Source: DATBVX01 sp963695985 (lineage in GTDB: Bacteria > Pseudomonadota > Gammaproteobacteria > Steroidobacterales > Steroidobacteraceae). Taken from it: a DNA stretch of 64,000 nucleotides. Positions within the stretch are counted from its first letter, which is position 1, and each line of letters begins with the position of its first letter. The notes beneath the pieces are model-generated. The model did not search any database, had not been told where the DNA came from, and saw only the letters and a list, made by a program, of their open reading frames with translations. A program made the translations under genes and the position numbers. Of the stretch, positions 25,424 through 36,235 are shown in pieces. The DNA lies in assembly GCA_963695985.1 (NCBI GenBank), contig CAVOIC010000007.1, positions 62,001-126,000 on the forward strand, read 5' to 3'.

Positions 25424-27128
25424 TGCTCACCCGGGCGCGGAGAAACTCGAGTGCCTCGGCGAGGGGGAACTCGCTCGATTCCGTGTCACGTCGAGCACGA
25501 TATTCGAGCCGGCCGGCATCCAGCCCGCGCTCCGCCACCACCACCCGGTGCGGAATGCCGAGCAGCTCGGCATCGGCAAACTTCACACCCGGGCGCGCGT
25601 CGCGATCGTCAAGCAACACCTCGATGCCGGCGCCGGCCAGCTCCCGGTACAGGCGCTCGCTCGCCTCGCGCACGCGCGCGGATTTCTGCAAATTGATGGG
25701 CACCACTATCACGTTGAACGGTGCGATGGGCTCAGGCCAGATGATGCCGCGCTCATCGTGATTCTGCTCGATCGCGGCGGCGACGACGCGCGTCACGCCG
25801 ATCCCGTAGCAGCCCATCAGGAGCGTCACCTCGCGTCCCGCTTCATCGAGAACGCGCGCATTCATCGCCTCGCTGTACTTGCGGCCGAGCTGAAAGATAT
25901 GACCGACCTCGATCCCGCGCGCGATGTCGAGCCGACCCCGGCCGCTCGGGCTCGGATCGCCCGCCACGACATTGCGAAGGTCCGCCGCCTGCGGTTCGGG
26001 CAGGTCGCGCCCCCAGTTCACGCCGGTAAGGTGCGCGTCGGCGCGATTCGCGCCGCAGACGAAGTCACTCAGCTGCACGGCGCTGTGATCGGCGTAGACC
26101 TTGCATTTCAGTCCGAGCGGCCCGACCGAGCCGGGCTCGGCGCCGGCTGCCTGCAGCACGCGCTCGGCGCTCGCCATGCGTAGCGGGCTGGCGATTCCCG
26201 GGAGCTTCTGGGCCTTGATGGCGTTGAGCTCGTGATCGCCGCGCAGCACGCAGGCGACGACCGCTCCGTCCAACCCTTCGACGAACAGCGTCTTCACGCA
26301 TTGCTGCGGGCTCACTTTGAGCAGCGCGCTCACCTCGGCGATGCTGCGCGCCCCGGGGGTCGACACCTCGGTGAGCTTCTGCGCCGGCTTGGCGCGTGCC
26401 TCCGCCGGCGGCAATGCCGCGGCCATTTCCAGGTTGGCCGCATATTCATCCGCATCGGAGAACACGATGGCATCTTCGCCTGAGTCCGCGAGCACGTGAA
26501 ACTCCTGCGACGTTGTGCCGCCGATGGCGCCCGTGTCCGCCTGCACGGCGCGAAAGCGCAGCTTGAGGCGCGTGAAGATGCGCGTGTAGGCGTCGTGCAT
26601 CGCCCGATAGCCCTCGGCGAGCGAAGCCTCATCCATGTGAAACGAGTAAGCGTCCTTCATCAGGAATTCGCGCGCGCGCATGACGCCGAAGCGCGGCCGG
26701 ATCTCGTCGCGGAACTTGGTCTGGATCTGGTAGAAGTTCACCGGCAACTGGCGGTAGCTGCGCAGCTCGCGCCGGGCGATGTCCGTGATGACTTCCTCGT
26801 GCGTCGGCCCGTAACAGTAGGGGCGCTCATGCCGATCCACCAGGCGCAGGAGCTCAGGCCCATATTCCTTCCAGCGCCCCGATTCCTGCCACAGCTCGGC
26901 CGGCTGGATCGTCGGCATGAGCACTTCGAGAGCGCCGGCGCGGTTCATTTCCTCCCGGATGATGCGCTCGACCTTGCGCAGCACCCGCAGGCCCATCGGT
27001 AGCCAGCTGTAGAGCCCGGCCGTCAGGCGGCGTATCAGCCCCGCGCGCAACATCAGCTGATGGCTCACGACCTCGGCGTCGGCGGGTACCTCCTTCAGAG
27101 TATTGATGGGCAGCTCGGACAATCGCAT
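25416..27128 (-). CDS. proS: Prolyl-tRNA synthetase (bacterial type with editing domain)
   Basis: Charges tRNA-Pro. The 570-residue length is that of the bacterial ProS with the INS editing domain between motifs 2 and 3. Class II motifs are seen: RKVERIIREEMNRAGA (motif 1), FRDEIRPRFGVMRAREF (motif 2) and MGCYGIGVTRVVAAAIEQ (motif 3). The C-terminal anticodon-binding domain contains LLDDRDARPGVKFADAELLG. It overlaps the lytic transglycosylase start and is divergent from pssA. Confidence 0.97.
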   Translation of the reverse strand: MRLSELPINTLKEVPADAEVVSHQLMLRAGLIRRLTAGLYSWLPMGLRVLRKVERIIREEMNRAGALEVLMPTIQPAELWQESGRWKEYGPELLRLVDRHERPYCYGPTHEEVITDIARRELRSYRQLPVNFYQIQTKFRDEIRPRFGVMRAREFLMKDAYSFHMDEASLAEGYRAMHDAYTRIFTRLKLRFRAVQADTGAIGGTTSQEFHVLADSGEDAIVFSDADEYAANLEMAAALPPAEARAKPAQKLTEVSTPGARSIAEVSALLKVSPQQCVKTLFVEGLDGAVVACVLRGDHELNAIKAQKLPGIASPLRMASAERVLQAAGAEPGSVGPLGLKCKVYADHSAVQLSDFVCGANRADAHLTGVNWGRDLPEPQAADLRNVVAGDPSPSGRGRLDIARGIEVGHIFQLGRKYSEAMNARVLDEAGREVTLLMGCYGIGVTRVVAAAIEQNHDERGIIWPEPIAPFNVIVVPINLQKSARVREASERLYRELAGAGIEVLLDDRDARPGVKFADAELLGIPHRVVVAERGLDAGRLEYRARRDTESSEFPLAEALEFLRARVSSA

Positions 27129-27232
27129 TGCTTTCGACTCGTGGCACCGGTACGGCGCGGCTGATGATTCAGGGACTTATCTTAGCCTGTTATTGTGCCC
27201 TCATCCCCGCCAGACCTATGATGCGCGCGCCT

Positions 27233-28051
27233 ATGGAGAGCCAAGCGCCCCGCGCGCCGCAACGCCGCGGAATCTACCTGCTGCCCAACCTGATCACCAC
27301 CGGGGCGCTGTTTGCCGGCTTTTACGCGATCGTCGCCGCGATCGACGGCAATTTCGAGCGAGCCGGCATAGCAGTGTTCGTGGCAATGGTCTTCGACGGC
27401 CTGGACGGACGCGTGGCGCGCTGGACGAGCACCGAGAGCGCCTTCGGCAAGGAATACGACAGCCTTTCCGACATGGTGTCGTTCGGTCTCGCACCAGCGA
27501 TCGTCACTTACCAGTGGGGAGTGGCGCGCATCGCCGAGTACGGCGTCATCTGGGGACGCGCCGGCTGGCTCGCCGCTTTCTTCTTCGCGGTGGCGGCTGC
27601 CCTCAGACTGGCGCGTTTCAACACACGCACGGCTGCGGTCGACAAGCGCTTCTTCGAAGGGTTGCCGAGTCCCTCGGCGGCCGCGATCGTGGCGGCGTTC
27701 GTCTGGTTCTCGAGCGAATGGCGCGAGCCCGGCCTGCCGGGCCTGATCGTCGCCTTCACCGTCACGGTCCTCGCCGGTGCGCTGATGGTGAGCCGGTTCG
27801 GCTACTACAGCTTCAAGGACATCAATCTCGGCGGGCACATCCCGTTTCGATATTTTCTGCTGGTGCCGCTCGCCTTCGCGCTCATCGCGGTCAAGCCGGC
27901 GGTGATGCTGTTCGTGCTGTTCGGCCTGTACGCACTGTCGGCGCCGGGTTGGTGGCTCATCCGGCGGCTGCGCCGCAAGCCCGCCGCCGTTCCCGCCGCG
28001 GGCGACGGGTCGCAACCACCATTGTTCGAGAGTGACGATGATGAGTCGTGA
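27233..28051 (+). CDS. pssA: CDP-diacylglycerol-serine O-phosphatidyltransferase
   Basis: Makes phosphatidylserine from CDP-diacylglycerol and serine, the precursor of phosphatidylethanolamine. From ATG 27233 the product is 272 residues with about seven membrane helices and a full CDP-alcohol motif, D55-G-x-D58-G59-x2-A62-R63-x8-G72-x3-D76-x3-D80. The N-terminal RRGIYLLPNLIT is typical of type II bacterial PssA (Bacillus/Pseudomonas type). Alternative ATGs lie at 27218 and 27221. The next gene starts before its stop. Confidence 0.92.
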   Translation: MESQAPRAPQRRGIYLLPNLITTGALFAGFYAIVAAIDGNFERAGIAVFVAMVFDGLDGRVARWTSTESAFGKEYDSLSDMVSFGLAPAIVTYQWGVARIAEYGVIWGRAGWLAAFFFAVAAALRLARFNTRTAAVDKRFFEGLPSPSAAAIVAAFVWFSSEWREPGLPGLIVAFTVTVLAGALMVSRFGYYSFKDINLGGHIPFRYFLLVPLAFALIAVKPAVMLFVLFGLYALSAPGWWLIRRLRRKPAAVPAAGDGSQPPLFESDDDES

Positions 28052-28721
28052 GCGGCTGGCATATCTGAAGGAGCTCGGAGTCGAGTACTACGTGCCGCGT
28101 ACGCGGGCGCAGCCGGATGCGCGCGCCGCGGTGCCGGCCGTCGAGGTGCCGCTCATGGACTGGGAGACGCTGCAGCGAACCGTTGCCGGCTGTGCATTGT
28201 GCGGACTGCAGACCACTCGCACGCAAACCGTGTTTGGCGTCGGCAATCGCAAGGCGGACTGGCTGATCATCGGCGAGGCGCCGGGCGCCGACGAGGATGC
28301 ACAAGGTGAGCCGTTCGTAGGACGCGCAGGGCAGCTCCTGAACAACATGCTCAAGGCAATCGGCCTCGAGCGCGGACAGGTGTATATCGCGAACATCCTG
28401 AAGTGCCGTCCGCCCAACAATCGCGAGCCGAGACCGGAAGAGGCGGCGCACTGCACCCCCTACCTCGAGCGCCAGATCGAGCTGATCCAGCCTCGCATCA
28501 TCCTGGCGGTCGGGCGCATCGCGGCGCAGAACCTGCTGCAGACCGATACGCCGATCGGACGCATGCGCGGCCGGGTCTATGAATACGGCACTCGTAGGAT
28601 TGCGGTCGTCGTCACGTATCACCCGGCTTACCTGCTGCGCTCTCCGGGAGAGAAGCGCAAGGCCTGGGCCGATCTGCTCTTCGCACAGGAAGCCTGCAAG
28701 CGTGGCGACCGTCCGCAGTGA
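28038..28721 (+). CDS. Type-4 uracil-DNA glycosylase (Fe-S containing)
   Basis: Removes uracil from DNA. The 227-residue protein has the family 4 active-site motif GEAPGADED, the second motif YHPAYLLR (HPA), and four cysteines placed as for the 4Fe-4S cluster: CALC near residue 53, KCRPPNN and AAHC. It starts inside the end of pssA (ATG ATG at 28038/28041) and its own end overlaps rimI. The N-terminal helix (LAYLKELGVEYYVPR) resembles the extension often seen in proteobacterial members. Confidence 0.92.
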   Translation: MMSRERLAYLKELGVEYYVPRTRAQPDARAAVPAVEVPLMDWETLQRTVAGCALCGLQTTRTQTVFGVGNRKADWLIIGEAPGADEDAQGEPFVGRAGQLLNNMLKAIGLERGQVYIANILKCRPPNNREPRPEEAAHCTPYLERQIELIQPRIILAVGRIAAQNLLQTDTPIGRMRGRVYEYGTRRIAVVVTYHPAYLLRSPGEKRKAWADLLFAQEACKRGDRPQ

Positions 28722-29208
28722 AGTCGCTCTGCCCGAGATCGCCATCCGTCACATGACGGAGGAAGACATCGCGGCGGTCGTGGTGCTCGAGCGCGCTGCG
28801 TATCGCTTTCCGTGGAGCGAAGGCATCTTTCGCGATTGCCTGCGCGTCGGCTACGTGTGCCGGGTGATCGACCTGGCGGGCGCCGTGATCGGGTATGGGA
28901 TCATGTCCCTGGGTGCAGGCGAGGCGCACGTGCTCAACGTTTGCGTGCGCGAGGACATGCGCTGCCGGGGAATCGGGCGGCGCATGCTCGAATACATGCT
29001 CGACCGTGCTTACGGCTCCGGAATGCTGGAAGCGTTCCTCGAGGTGCGGCCGTCCAACGTGGTGGCGGTGCGCCTCTACCAGGCGCTCGGTTTCGAGCAG
29101 GTCGGAATGCGCCGTGGCTACTACCAGGCGCCGGGCGGTCGCGAGGACGCGGCGGTGCTGCGGCTCGATCTCGCAGCACGCGCCACGGCCCGGGCGCGCA
29201 GGAAATGA
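28702..29208 (+). CDS. rimI: Ribosomal-protein-alanine N-acetyltransferase RimI
   Basis: A GNAT acetyltransferase that modifies the N-terminal alanine of ribosomal protein S18. From GTG 28702 the product is 168 residues. The acetyl-CoA loop reads REDMRCRGIGRRML (R/Q-x2-G-x-G/A form), with AFLEVRPSNVVAVRLYQALGF behind it, the usual RimI block. The start overlaps the UDG stop by 20 nt. The open frame continues upstream inside UDG but without family sequence. The C-terminus is extended by a basic tail. Confidence 0.9.
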   Translation: MATVRSEVALPEIAIRHMTEEDIAAVVVLERAAYRFPWSEGIFRDCLRVGYVCRVIDLAGAVIGYGIMSLGAGEAHVLNVCVREDMRCRGIGRRMLEYMLDRAYGSGMLEAFLEVRPSNVVAVRLYQALGFEQVGMRRGYYQAPGGREDAAVLRLDLAARATARARRK

Positions 29209-29218
29209 GGCCCGGCGC

Positions 29219-29227
29219 TGGTACAAT
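29219..29227 (+). promoter_or_regulatory. Extended -10 promoter for prfC
   Basis: TG at 29219-29220, one spacer base and TACAAT at 29222-29227 form an extended -10. No good -35 lies at the right distance. The prfC ATG is at 29262, giving a leader of about 28 nt. Confidence 0.5.
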
Positions 29228-29261
29228 GCGCGCCCCCTGAAGTACTGGCGCTCCGTTCCGC

Positions 29262-30857
<1,596 letters not shown>

Positions 30858-30866
30858 GAGCGCTGC

Positions 30867-32147
30867 ATGAGCGTCCTGCGGCGCCGGTCCGTGGTCGCCT
30901 GGGCGCTGTATGACTGGGGCAATTCGGCGTTCGCGACCACCGTGATGGCGGGGTTCTTCCCGGTGTTCTTCAAGCAGTACTGGAGCGTGGGAAGCGAAGC
31001 AACTGTCAGCACTTTCAGGCTGGGGATAGGCAACGGCATCGCGAGCGCACTGATCGCGCTGCTGGCGCCGCTTCTCGGCGCCATCGCCGATCGTGGCGGG
31101 GCGCGGGTGAGGCTGCTGCTGCTGTTCACGGTACTGGGTGTCGCCATGACGGCAGGACTGTACTGGGTGGAGCGCGGGCAGTGGCCGCTGGCAGTGCTGT
31201 TCTACGCCCTGGCGTCGGTCGGCTTCTCGGGCGGCACCACGTTCTACGATTCGCTCCTGCTCGACGTGGCCGAGGAGTCCGATCTCGACGTGGTCTCCGG
31301 CTACGGGTACGCGCTCGGTTACCTCGGGGGCGGGCTGCTGTTCCTCCTCAATGTCGTGATGACACTCAGGCCGCACCTCTTCGGTCTTGCCGATGCAGCG
31401 CAGGCGGTGCGCGTGTCGTTCTTTAGCGTCGCGCTCTGGTGGGGACTATTCACCGTGCCGCTCTTGCTTTTCGTGCGCGAGCGACAACCGGCCACGCCGC
31501 TGCGGCCGCTCGCGGCACTGCGCGCCGGATGGCGCGAGCTGTGGCAGACAGTCTCACACCTGCGCGCCTACCGCACTCTCACATTGTTCCTGGTTTCGTA
31601 CTGGCTCTACATCGATGGGGTGAACACGGTCATCAAGATGGCGGTGGACTATGGGCTGTCGCTCGGCTTCGATTCGAAGAGCCTGATCGTGGCGCTGCTG
31701 TTGACGCAGTTCGTCGCGTTTCCCGCCGCGCTCGCGTTCGGCTGGATCGGCAAACGCTTCGGTCCGCGCTCGGGCATCCTGCTGAGCATCGGCGTGTACC
31801 TGGGCGTGACGATCGGCGGCTACTATCTGCAGACCGTCACGCAGTTCTACGCCATGGCCATCGTCATTGGCCTGGTACAGGGCGGCATCCAGAGCCTGAG
31901 CCGCTCGTACTTCGCGCGCCTCGTGCCGCCCCAGAAATCGGGCGAGTTCTTCGGCTTCTTCAACATGATGGGAAAGTTCGCCGCGGTCATCGGCCCCGTA
32001 CTGATGGGCTGGGTCGCGCTCGTGAGCGGTAGTTCGCGCCTGGCGATCCTGTCAATTGCCATACTGTTTGCGTTCGGCGCGGTGCTGCTGTGGCAGGTCA
32101 CTGAGCCTGCAGCCAGCTCGCCGGATCGAGCCGGTAGTAATTCCTGA
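30867..32147 (+). CDS. UMF1/Atg22-like MFS permease
   Basis: A 426-residue membrane protein with 12 predicted helices, of the major facilitator superfamily UMF1 type (Atg22-like). The family signature WALYDWGNSAFATTVMAGF is cut here to ALYDWGNSAFAT and lies at the N-terminus, and FGFFNMMGKFAAVIGP lies late in the protein. Fungal members export amino acids from vacuoles; bacterial substrates are unknown. It lies 9 bp after prfC and its last 50 bp overlap the convergent mtfA gene. Confidence 0.88.
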   Translation: MSVLRRRSVVAWALYDWGNSAFATTVMAGFFPVFFKQYWSVGSEATVSTFRLGIGNGIASALIALLAPLLGAIADRGGARVRLLLLFTVLGVAMTAGLYWVERGQWPLAVLFYALASVGFSGGTTFYDSLLLDVAEESDLDVVSGYGYALGYLGGGLLFLLNVVMTLRPHLFGLADAAQAVRVSFFSVALWWGLFTVPLLLFVRERQPATPLRPLAALRAGWRELWQTVSHLRAYRTLTLFLVSYWLYIDGVNTVIKMAVDYGLSLGFDSKSLIVALLLTQFVAFPAALAFGWIGKRFGPRSGILLSIGVYLGVTIGGYYLQTVTQFYAMAIVIGLVQGGIQSLSRSYFARLVPPQKSGEFFGFFNMMGKFAAVIGPVLMGWVALVSGSSRLAILSIAILFAFGAVLLWQVTEPAASSPDRAGSNS

Positions 32148-32931
32148 GCTCCGCGTAGAGCTCGGCGTGCTCGGCCTGCAGCTCGCGCGGCAATTCGAAG
32201 AACGCTTCGGTAGCAACGGCGAAGAATTCCCCAGGACTCTCGGCGCCGTATGGGTCGAGTACGGTCGGTTCGCCTCGCGACTCGGCCTCGCGCAGTCGCC
32301 TGAACTCCCTCTGCATGACGCGTGACCAGCGGCGGTAATGCCGCGCTTCGCCCAGAAAGGGCGCGCCGTTCACTTCGCCCGCTTCGGCATCGAGGTAGTG
32401 GGCAAATTCATGGTACACGACGTTGAACCCGTCATCGGGCGCCTCCGCGCCCGCGAGGACGTCATCCCAGGAAAGTATGATCCGGTGCACGTCCCAGGCC
32501 TGCCCCGCCAGCGCACGCTCATGCTGGTGCACGACGCCGGCTTCGTCGCGGTGCTCCTCCGGCACCAGGAACGCGGCCGGGTAGATCAATATCGAATACA
32601 GATCCTCATACAGGCGTGCGGATCGCCCCAGCACCAGCAGGCACGCCTGCGCCGCCACGGCCAGCCTCATGGGCAGCGTGACCTCGAGGCCACGACATCC
32701 GACGAACTCCTTCTCGGCGACGAACTGTTGCACCAGCCCGTCGAGACGCGCACGCAGCGGCGCCGGAATGCAGGCATAGATCGGCATGGCGCGCTCGATC
32801 TCGATGCGCCAGGCCTGCGGCAGGGGCAGGGCGCGCAAACGCCGGCGGCGGCGCGCGTGCCACCACGGGCGTCCAAGCAGCGCGCCGATCGCGCCGATGG
32901 CGATGGCGAGAACGACGGCGGTCGGCGTCAA
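32098..32931 (-). CDS. mtfA: MtfA-type zinc metallopeptidase (M90)
   Basis: In E. coli MtfA is a cytosolic peptidase that binds the repressor Mlc and so affects glucose PTS genes. The 277-residue protein has the zinc motif HEFAHYLD with a downstream glutamate (SPGEFFAVATEAFFE) and the block ILIYPAAFLVP. Unlike E. coli MtfA it starts with a hydrophobic helix (VVLAIAIGAIGALLG), so it may be membrane-tethered. The only start that keeps this helix is TTG 32931. It overlaps the UMF1 gene end to end. Confidence 0.87.
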   Translation of the reverse strand: MTPTAVVLAIAIGAIGALLGRPWWHARRRRRLRALPLPQAWRIEIERAMPIYACIPAPLRARLDGLVQQFVAEKEFVGCRGLEVTLPMRLAVAAQACLLVLGRSARLYEDLYSILIYPAAFLVPEEHRDEAGVVHQHERALAGQAWDVHRIILSWDDVLAGAEAPDDGFNVVYHEFAHYLDAEAGEVNGAPFLGEARHYRRWSRVMQREFRRLREAESRGEPTVLDPYGAESPGEFFAVATEAFFELPRELQAEHAELYAELRNYYRLDPASWLQAQ

Positions 32932-32944
32932 TGGCGTGCGGCTA

Positions 32945-33205
32945 CTACGCTTTTTTCAACTTCTCGACCAGATCGACATAGGCCTGCATCGCCTTGTCGC
33001 CCGACAGACCCTTCTTGCCCGCCCAGGCGTCATACTTGGCACGCCCAGTGAGGTCGAACAGGCCGGGCCGACTGCCTTTCGCGTCGCCCTCGGTTGCCTG
33101 CTTGTACAGGGCGTAGAGCTGCAGCAGATTTTCGTTGGATGGCCGACTCTTGAGCTTCTGCACTTCCTGCGCAGCCGCACCGAACTTTGTTTTCAGATCG
33201 GACAT
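32945..33205 (-). CDS. Acyl-CoA-binding protein
   Basis: An 86-residue four-helix ACBP that binds and buffers long-chain acyl-CoA esters. Family residues are plain: NLLQLYALYKQATEGD, then RAKYDAWAGKKGLS with the acyl-CoA-contacting Tyr, Lys and Trp, and AMQAYVDLVEKL at the end. ACBP is common in eukaryotes and found in scattered bacteria. It stands just upstream of mtfA with 13 bp between them; cotranscription is likely. Confidence 0.94.
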   Translation of the reverse strand: MSDLKTKFGAAAQEVQKLKSRPSNENLLQLYALYKQATEGDAKGSRPGLFDLTGRAKYDAWAGKKGLSGDKAMQAYVDLVEKLKKA

Positions 33206-33250
33206 GGGGCGCTCTCCCGATGGGCCGAGGAGTATGCCATAGCCGGCCTG

Positions 33251-35230
33251 TCAGCTCGGCCGCGCCGCCGGACGAAACGCACGCACGCGCCGCAGCAGTT
33301 CCTGCAGTGCCGGCCGCCGCGTTTCGCCCGCATAGCGCAGAGCGATGTAGAGGCGTGCGATGGGCTCGCAGTCGGTGGCGAGGTCCGGTCGCGCGCGCTG
33401 GATGCGTGCCAGAAAGTCGAGCGGTCCCTCGTGACGCAGGCGCTCCAGACCCCGCCGTTCGAGCCGGTGACAGAACCGCGCATAAGCGCGCTGCACGGGA
33501 TCATGGCTGCGAAAGCGCAGCTCGCGCGCCAGCACCAGGCTCAGCAGCGCCAGGGCCGCCACGATGCCGCCGGCGAGGAGCGCCGCGAAGTGGCGCCAGT
33601 CAGGCTGGTGGATTCCCAGCCAGTCGAGGAGCGCCTCCTGCTTCTGGGCACTGAACTGGATGACATTCTCGCGCCACAAGGTATTGACGGCGTCCCAGGC
33701 GAAGCGCAGGTCAGTGAGCCAGGCGCTGGCGCGAATCATCCGCTCGGCGAACGGCTCATCGGCGCCCAGCGAGTCGACCGTGCCGCGCTCGATCCGCTCT
33801 GGCGCAACTGCGGCGGTGGGATCGACACGCAGCCACCCGCGTCCCGCGAGCCACACCTCGCTCCACGCGTGCGCATCGGACTGACGCACGATGTAGTAAC
33901 TCGCGAGCCGGTTGTATTCGCCACCCTGATAGCCGGTGACGACACGTGCCGGAATGCCAGCGGCGCGCATCAGCATGGTGAAGGCCGAGGCATAGTGGGC
34001 GCAGAAGCCCCGGCGGGTGTTGAACAGAAAGTCGTCGACCGAATCGTAGTCGAGGCGTGAGGGCGAGAGTGTGTAGTTGAAGTTCTGCTCCCGGAACATG
34101 TTCAGCACGGCGCCGATGTAGGCGTCGTCACTCGCGGCTGCTGCGTGCAGCTGCCGGGCGAGCGCCAGCGTGCGCAGATTACGGTCACGAGGAATCGCGG
34201 TGTCGCGCGTGAGCAGCGGCCTGCCGATGTCCCGGTCGGCCGCTGCGCGGTATTGGGGGCGCGAGCTGAGCTCATACGTCACGGGTTGCGCGATCCGGTC
34301 CTGCGCGATGAGTTGGTAGTCGTAACTAGGGCTGATCCTGCGTTCGTCCCAGTGCACGGGCATGTCGAGGGCGAAAACCCAGTAGTTATCCGTGGGCTCG
34401 AGCATCAGGCTGTAGTCGTATTCCGGGCCGCGGGTTTCAACCGCTCCCGAGCGGAAGAAGCCGCGTGTGCGCCGCCAGGTATAGCCGTCGAAGTCGTGCA
34501 GCACTGGCCCCCGCCAATAGCGCTGCGCCGGTGGTGGAGCGACACCGTGGAACCGGACACGAAACGCCACATCGCTCGACAGGCTCAGCTCCGTGATGTC
34601 GCCCGGCGCCATTTCATCACCCAGGCCGGTCGTCGCGTGCTGCGCGGACGGCAGCGCCCAGAACGGGCCCGGCACGCGCGGGAAGAGCAGGAACAGCAGC
34701 AACATGATCGGCGCGGCCTGCACCAGCATCGCGCCGCTGCGGCCGAGGATAGCGCCCGGGCGCAAGGGCGCAGCCGCGTGTGCGACCCGGAGGAGGGTCG
34801 CCGTGATCAGCCAGATCACGCTGGCGGAGATCGGCAGCAACCACAGCTGCTGGCCGTAGAGGAACGCGGCCAGCACCAGGAAGTATGCGATCAGCAGCAA
34901 CACCAGCTGGTCACGGGCGTTGCGGGTCTCGAGTAGCTTCATTGCCACCATCAGCGCGAGCAATGTCGTGCCCGCATCGACCCCGTTCAGCGTGCGATAC
35001 CCCAGCACCACGGCTATGACCACGGCAATCACCACCACGATGCGCAGGATGCGCGAAGGCAGGCGCGAGCTGCGCAGTCCGATCAGCACGCGCCACACCA
35101 CAAGCAGCACGAACGTCGCCAGTGCCCAGAACGGAAGGTGGGGCGTGTGTAGCGCGACCGCCGCGACGACGCTGGCCAGCGTCCACGACAGCGGTGCCCG
35201 CAGGAGCTCGCGTCGTTCAGCGCGGCGCAT
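33251..35230 (-). CDS. TgpA-like transglutaminase-domain membrane protein (DUF3488/DUF4129)
   Basis: A 659-residue inner-membrane protein. The N-terminal 200 residues hold about six helices (DUF3488), followed by a periplasmic transglutaminase-like domain with catalytic Cys in RRGFCAHYASAF, His in SDAHAWSEVWLAG and Asp in RVDPTAA, then a last helix (near 550) and a cytosolic DUF4129 tail. TgpA in Pseudomonas is essential and linked to envelope function; the substrate is unknown. It overlaps the DUF58 gene by 14 nt and forms a unit with it and the MoxR ATPase. Confidence 0.92.
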   Translation of the reverse strand: MRRAERRELLRAPLSWTLASVVAAVALHTPHLPFWALATFVLLVVWRVLIGLRSSRLPSRILRIVVVIAVVIAVVLGYRTLNGVDAGTTLLALMVAMKLLETRNARDQLVLLLIAYFLVLAAFLYGQQLWLLPISASVIWLITATLLRVAHAAAPLRPGAILGRSGAMLVQAAPIMLLLFLLFPRVPGPFWALPSAQHATTGLGDEMAPGDITELSLSSDVAFRVRFHGVAPPPAQRYWRGPVLHDFDGYTWRRTRGFFRSGAVETRGPEYDYSLMLEPTDNYWVFALDMPVHWDERRISPSYDYQLIAQDRIAQPVTYELSSRPQYRAAADRDIGRPLLTRDTAIPRDRNLRTLALARQLHAAAASDDAYIGAVLNMFREQNFNYTLSPSRLDYDSVDDFLFNTRRGFCAHYASAFTMLMRAAGIPARVVTGYQGGEYNRLASYYIVRQSDAHAWSEVWLAGRGWLRVDPTAAVAPERIERGTVDSLGADEPFAERMIRASAWLTDLRFAWDAVNTLWRENVIQFSAQKQEALLDWLGIHQPDWRHFAALLAGGIVAALALLSLVLARELRFRSHDPVQRAYARFCHRLERRGLERLRHEGPLDFLARIQRARPDLATDCEPIARLYIALRYAGETRRPALQELLRRVRAFRPAARPS

Positions 35231-36212
35231 CGAGCGCCCCCGTGCCGAAGAGCGCGAGCGCCGTGAGGCAGCGGCGCCGGTGTGCTGAGCCGCTCTGAGG
35301 CGCGATGCGCGTGCCCGGCAGCGCCAGCCCGAACGGCTGCAGCTGGGAGTCCGCGCTCAGGATCCATCGACACAGCTGCGACAGCCGGAACTCCAGGTTG
35401 CGGACCTCGACCTGTTCGAGATTGAAGATGAGCGGTGCGCGCGTCGCTCCGGCGTGCTCCTTGACCAGGAGCGGCGCTCCGCGTGCCAGCGCCTTCCAAG
35501 CGATATGGCGTGGCGAATCGCCGGGGTGATAGCTGCGAAAGCCGCGAAAGTCCTCATCGCCCCGGCGCAGCAGGCCGAGTGCACCCCGATCGCTCTCCAC
35601 GCTGGGCGGCGGACTCTGTGACCCGGAAGCTTGCGGATACACGACCGCCTCCAGCGGCAGGTAGACCCAGCTCCAGGCCCGGAACAGACCCAGGGGAAAG
35701 CCCGTGCTCACCGAGATGCGATCGACGCGCAGCACGCCGCGAGACGGCGCCGCCAACTCCAGGGTCGCAAGCGCGGGCGCGGCCGGCGCGACGTAGGGCA
35801 GATCTACATCCGCGTCGAGACACTCGAAGCGCAGGCCATAGCGCGCCACGGCGCTCGGGTTCTCGCAGCCCACGGCCAGCTTCAATGACCCGCCCGCGAA
35901 CGCCTCGCCCGCCTGAACGTTTGCGATCATCAAGCCCGCAAGATTGCGGTGGCAGTGATGCATGGCCACGAGGCCCAGGGCAGTCAGCAGGAACGTCAGC
36001 GCGAAACCGAGACTGTTGTTGTAGTTCATCGATCCGAGCAGCATGGTGAAGACCATGATCGCGTAGGCGACACCGAATTTGGTCGGCAGGATGTAGATGC
36101 GACGGCGCTCGAGCGTCAGCGGCACATGGTCGGCGCCCTGGCGCCGGCGCGCCCAGCGCTGCACGCGATCGGCCATGCCAGCACGCAGGCGCGAGATCGA
36201 CAGGGCGGCCAT
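35217..36212 (-). CDS. DUF58 domain protein
   Basis: A 331-residue protein with two membrane helices near residues 46-88 and a cytosolic DUF58 (vWA-like) domain whose hallmark GDEDFRGFRSYHPGDSPRHI is seen here in the shorter core FRSYHPGDSPRHIAWKA. DUF58 proteins are partners of MoxR ATPases in metal insertion or folding of envelope proteins. It lies between the MoxR gene (23 bp upstream) and the TgpA-like gene (overlap). Confidence 0.9.
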   Translation of the reverse strand: MAALSISRLRAGMADRVQRWARRRQGADHVPLTLERRRIYILPTKFGVAYAIMVFTMLLGSMNYNNSLGFALTFLLTALGLVAMHHCHRNLAGLMIANVQAGEAFAGGSLKLAVGCENPSAVARYGLRFECLDADVDLPYVAPAAPALATLELAAPSRGVLRVDRISVSTGFPLGLFRAWSWVYLPLEAVVYPQASGSQSPPPSVESDRGALGLLRRGDEDFRGFRSYHPGDSPRHIAWKALARGAPLLVKEHAGATRAPLIFNLEQVEVRNLEFRLSQLCRWILSADSQLQPFGLALPGTRIAPQSGSAHRRRCLTALALFGTGALDAPR

Positions 36213-36235
36213 GCGCTTGAGTTCCTGAGGCGCGA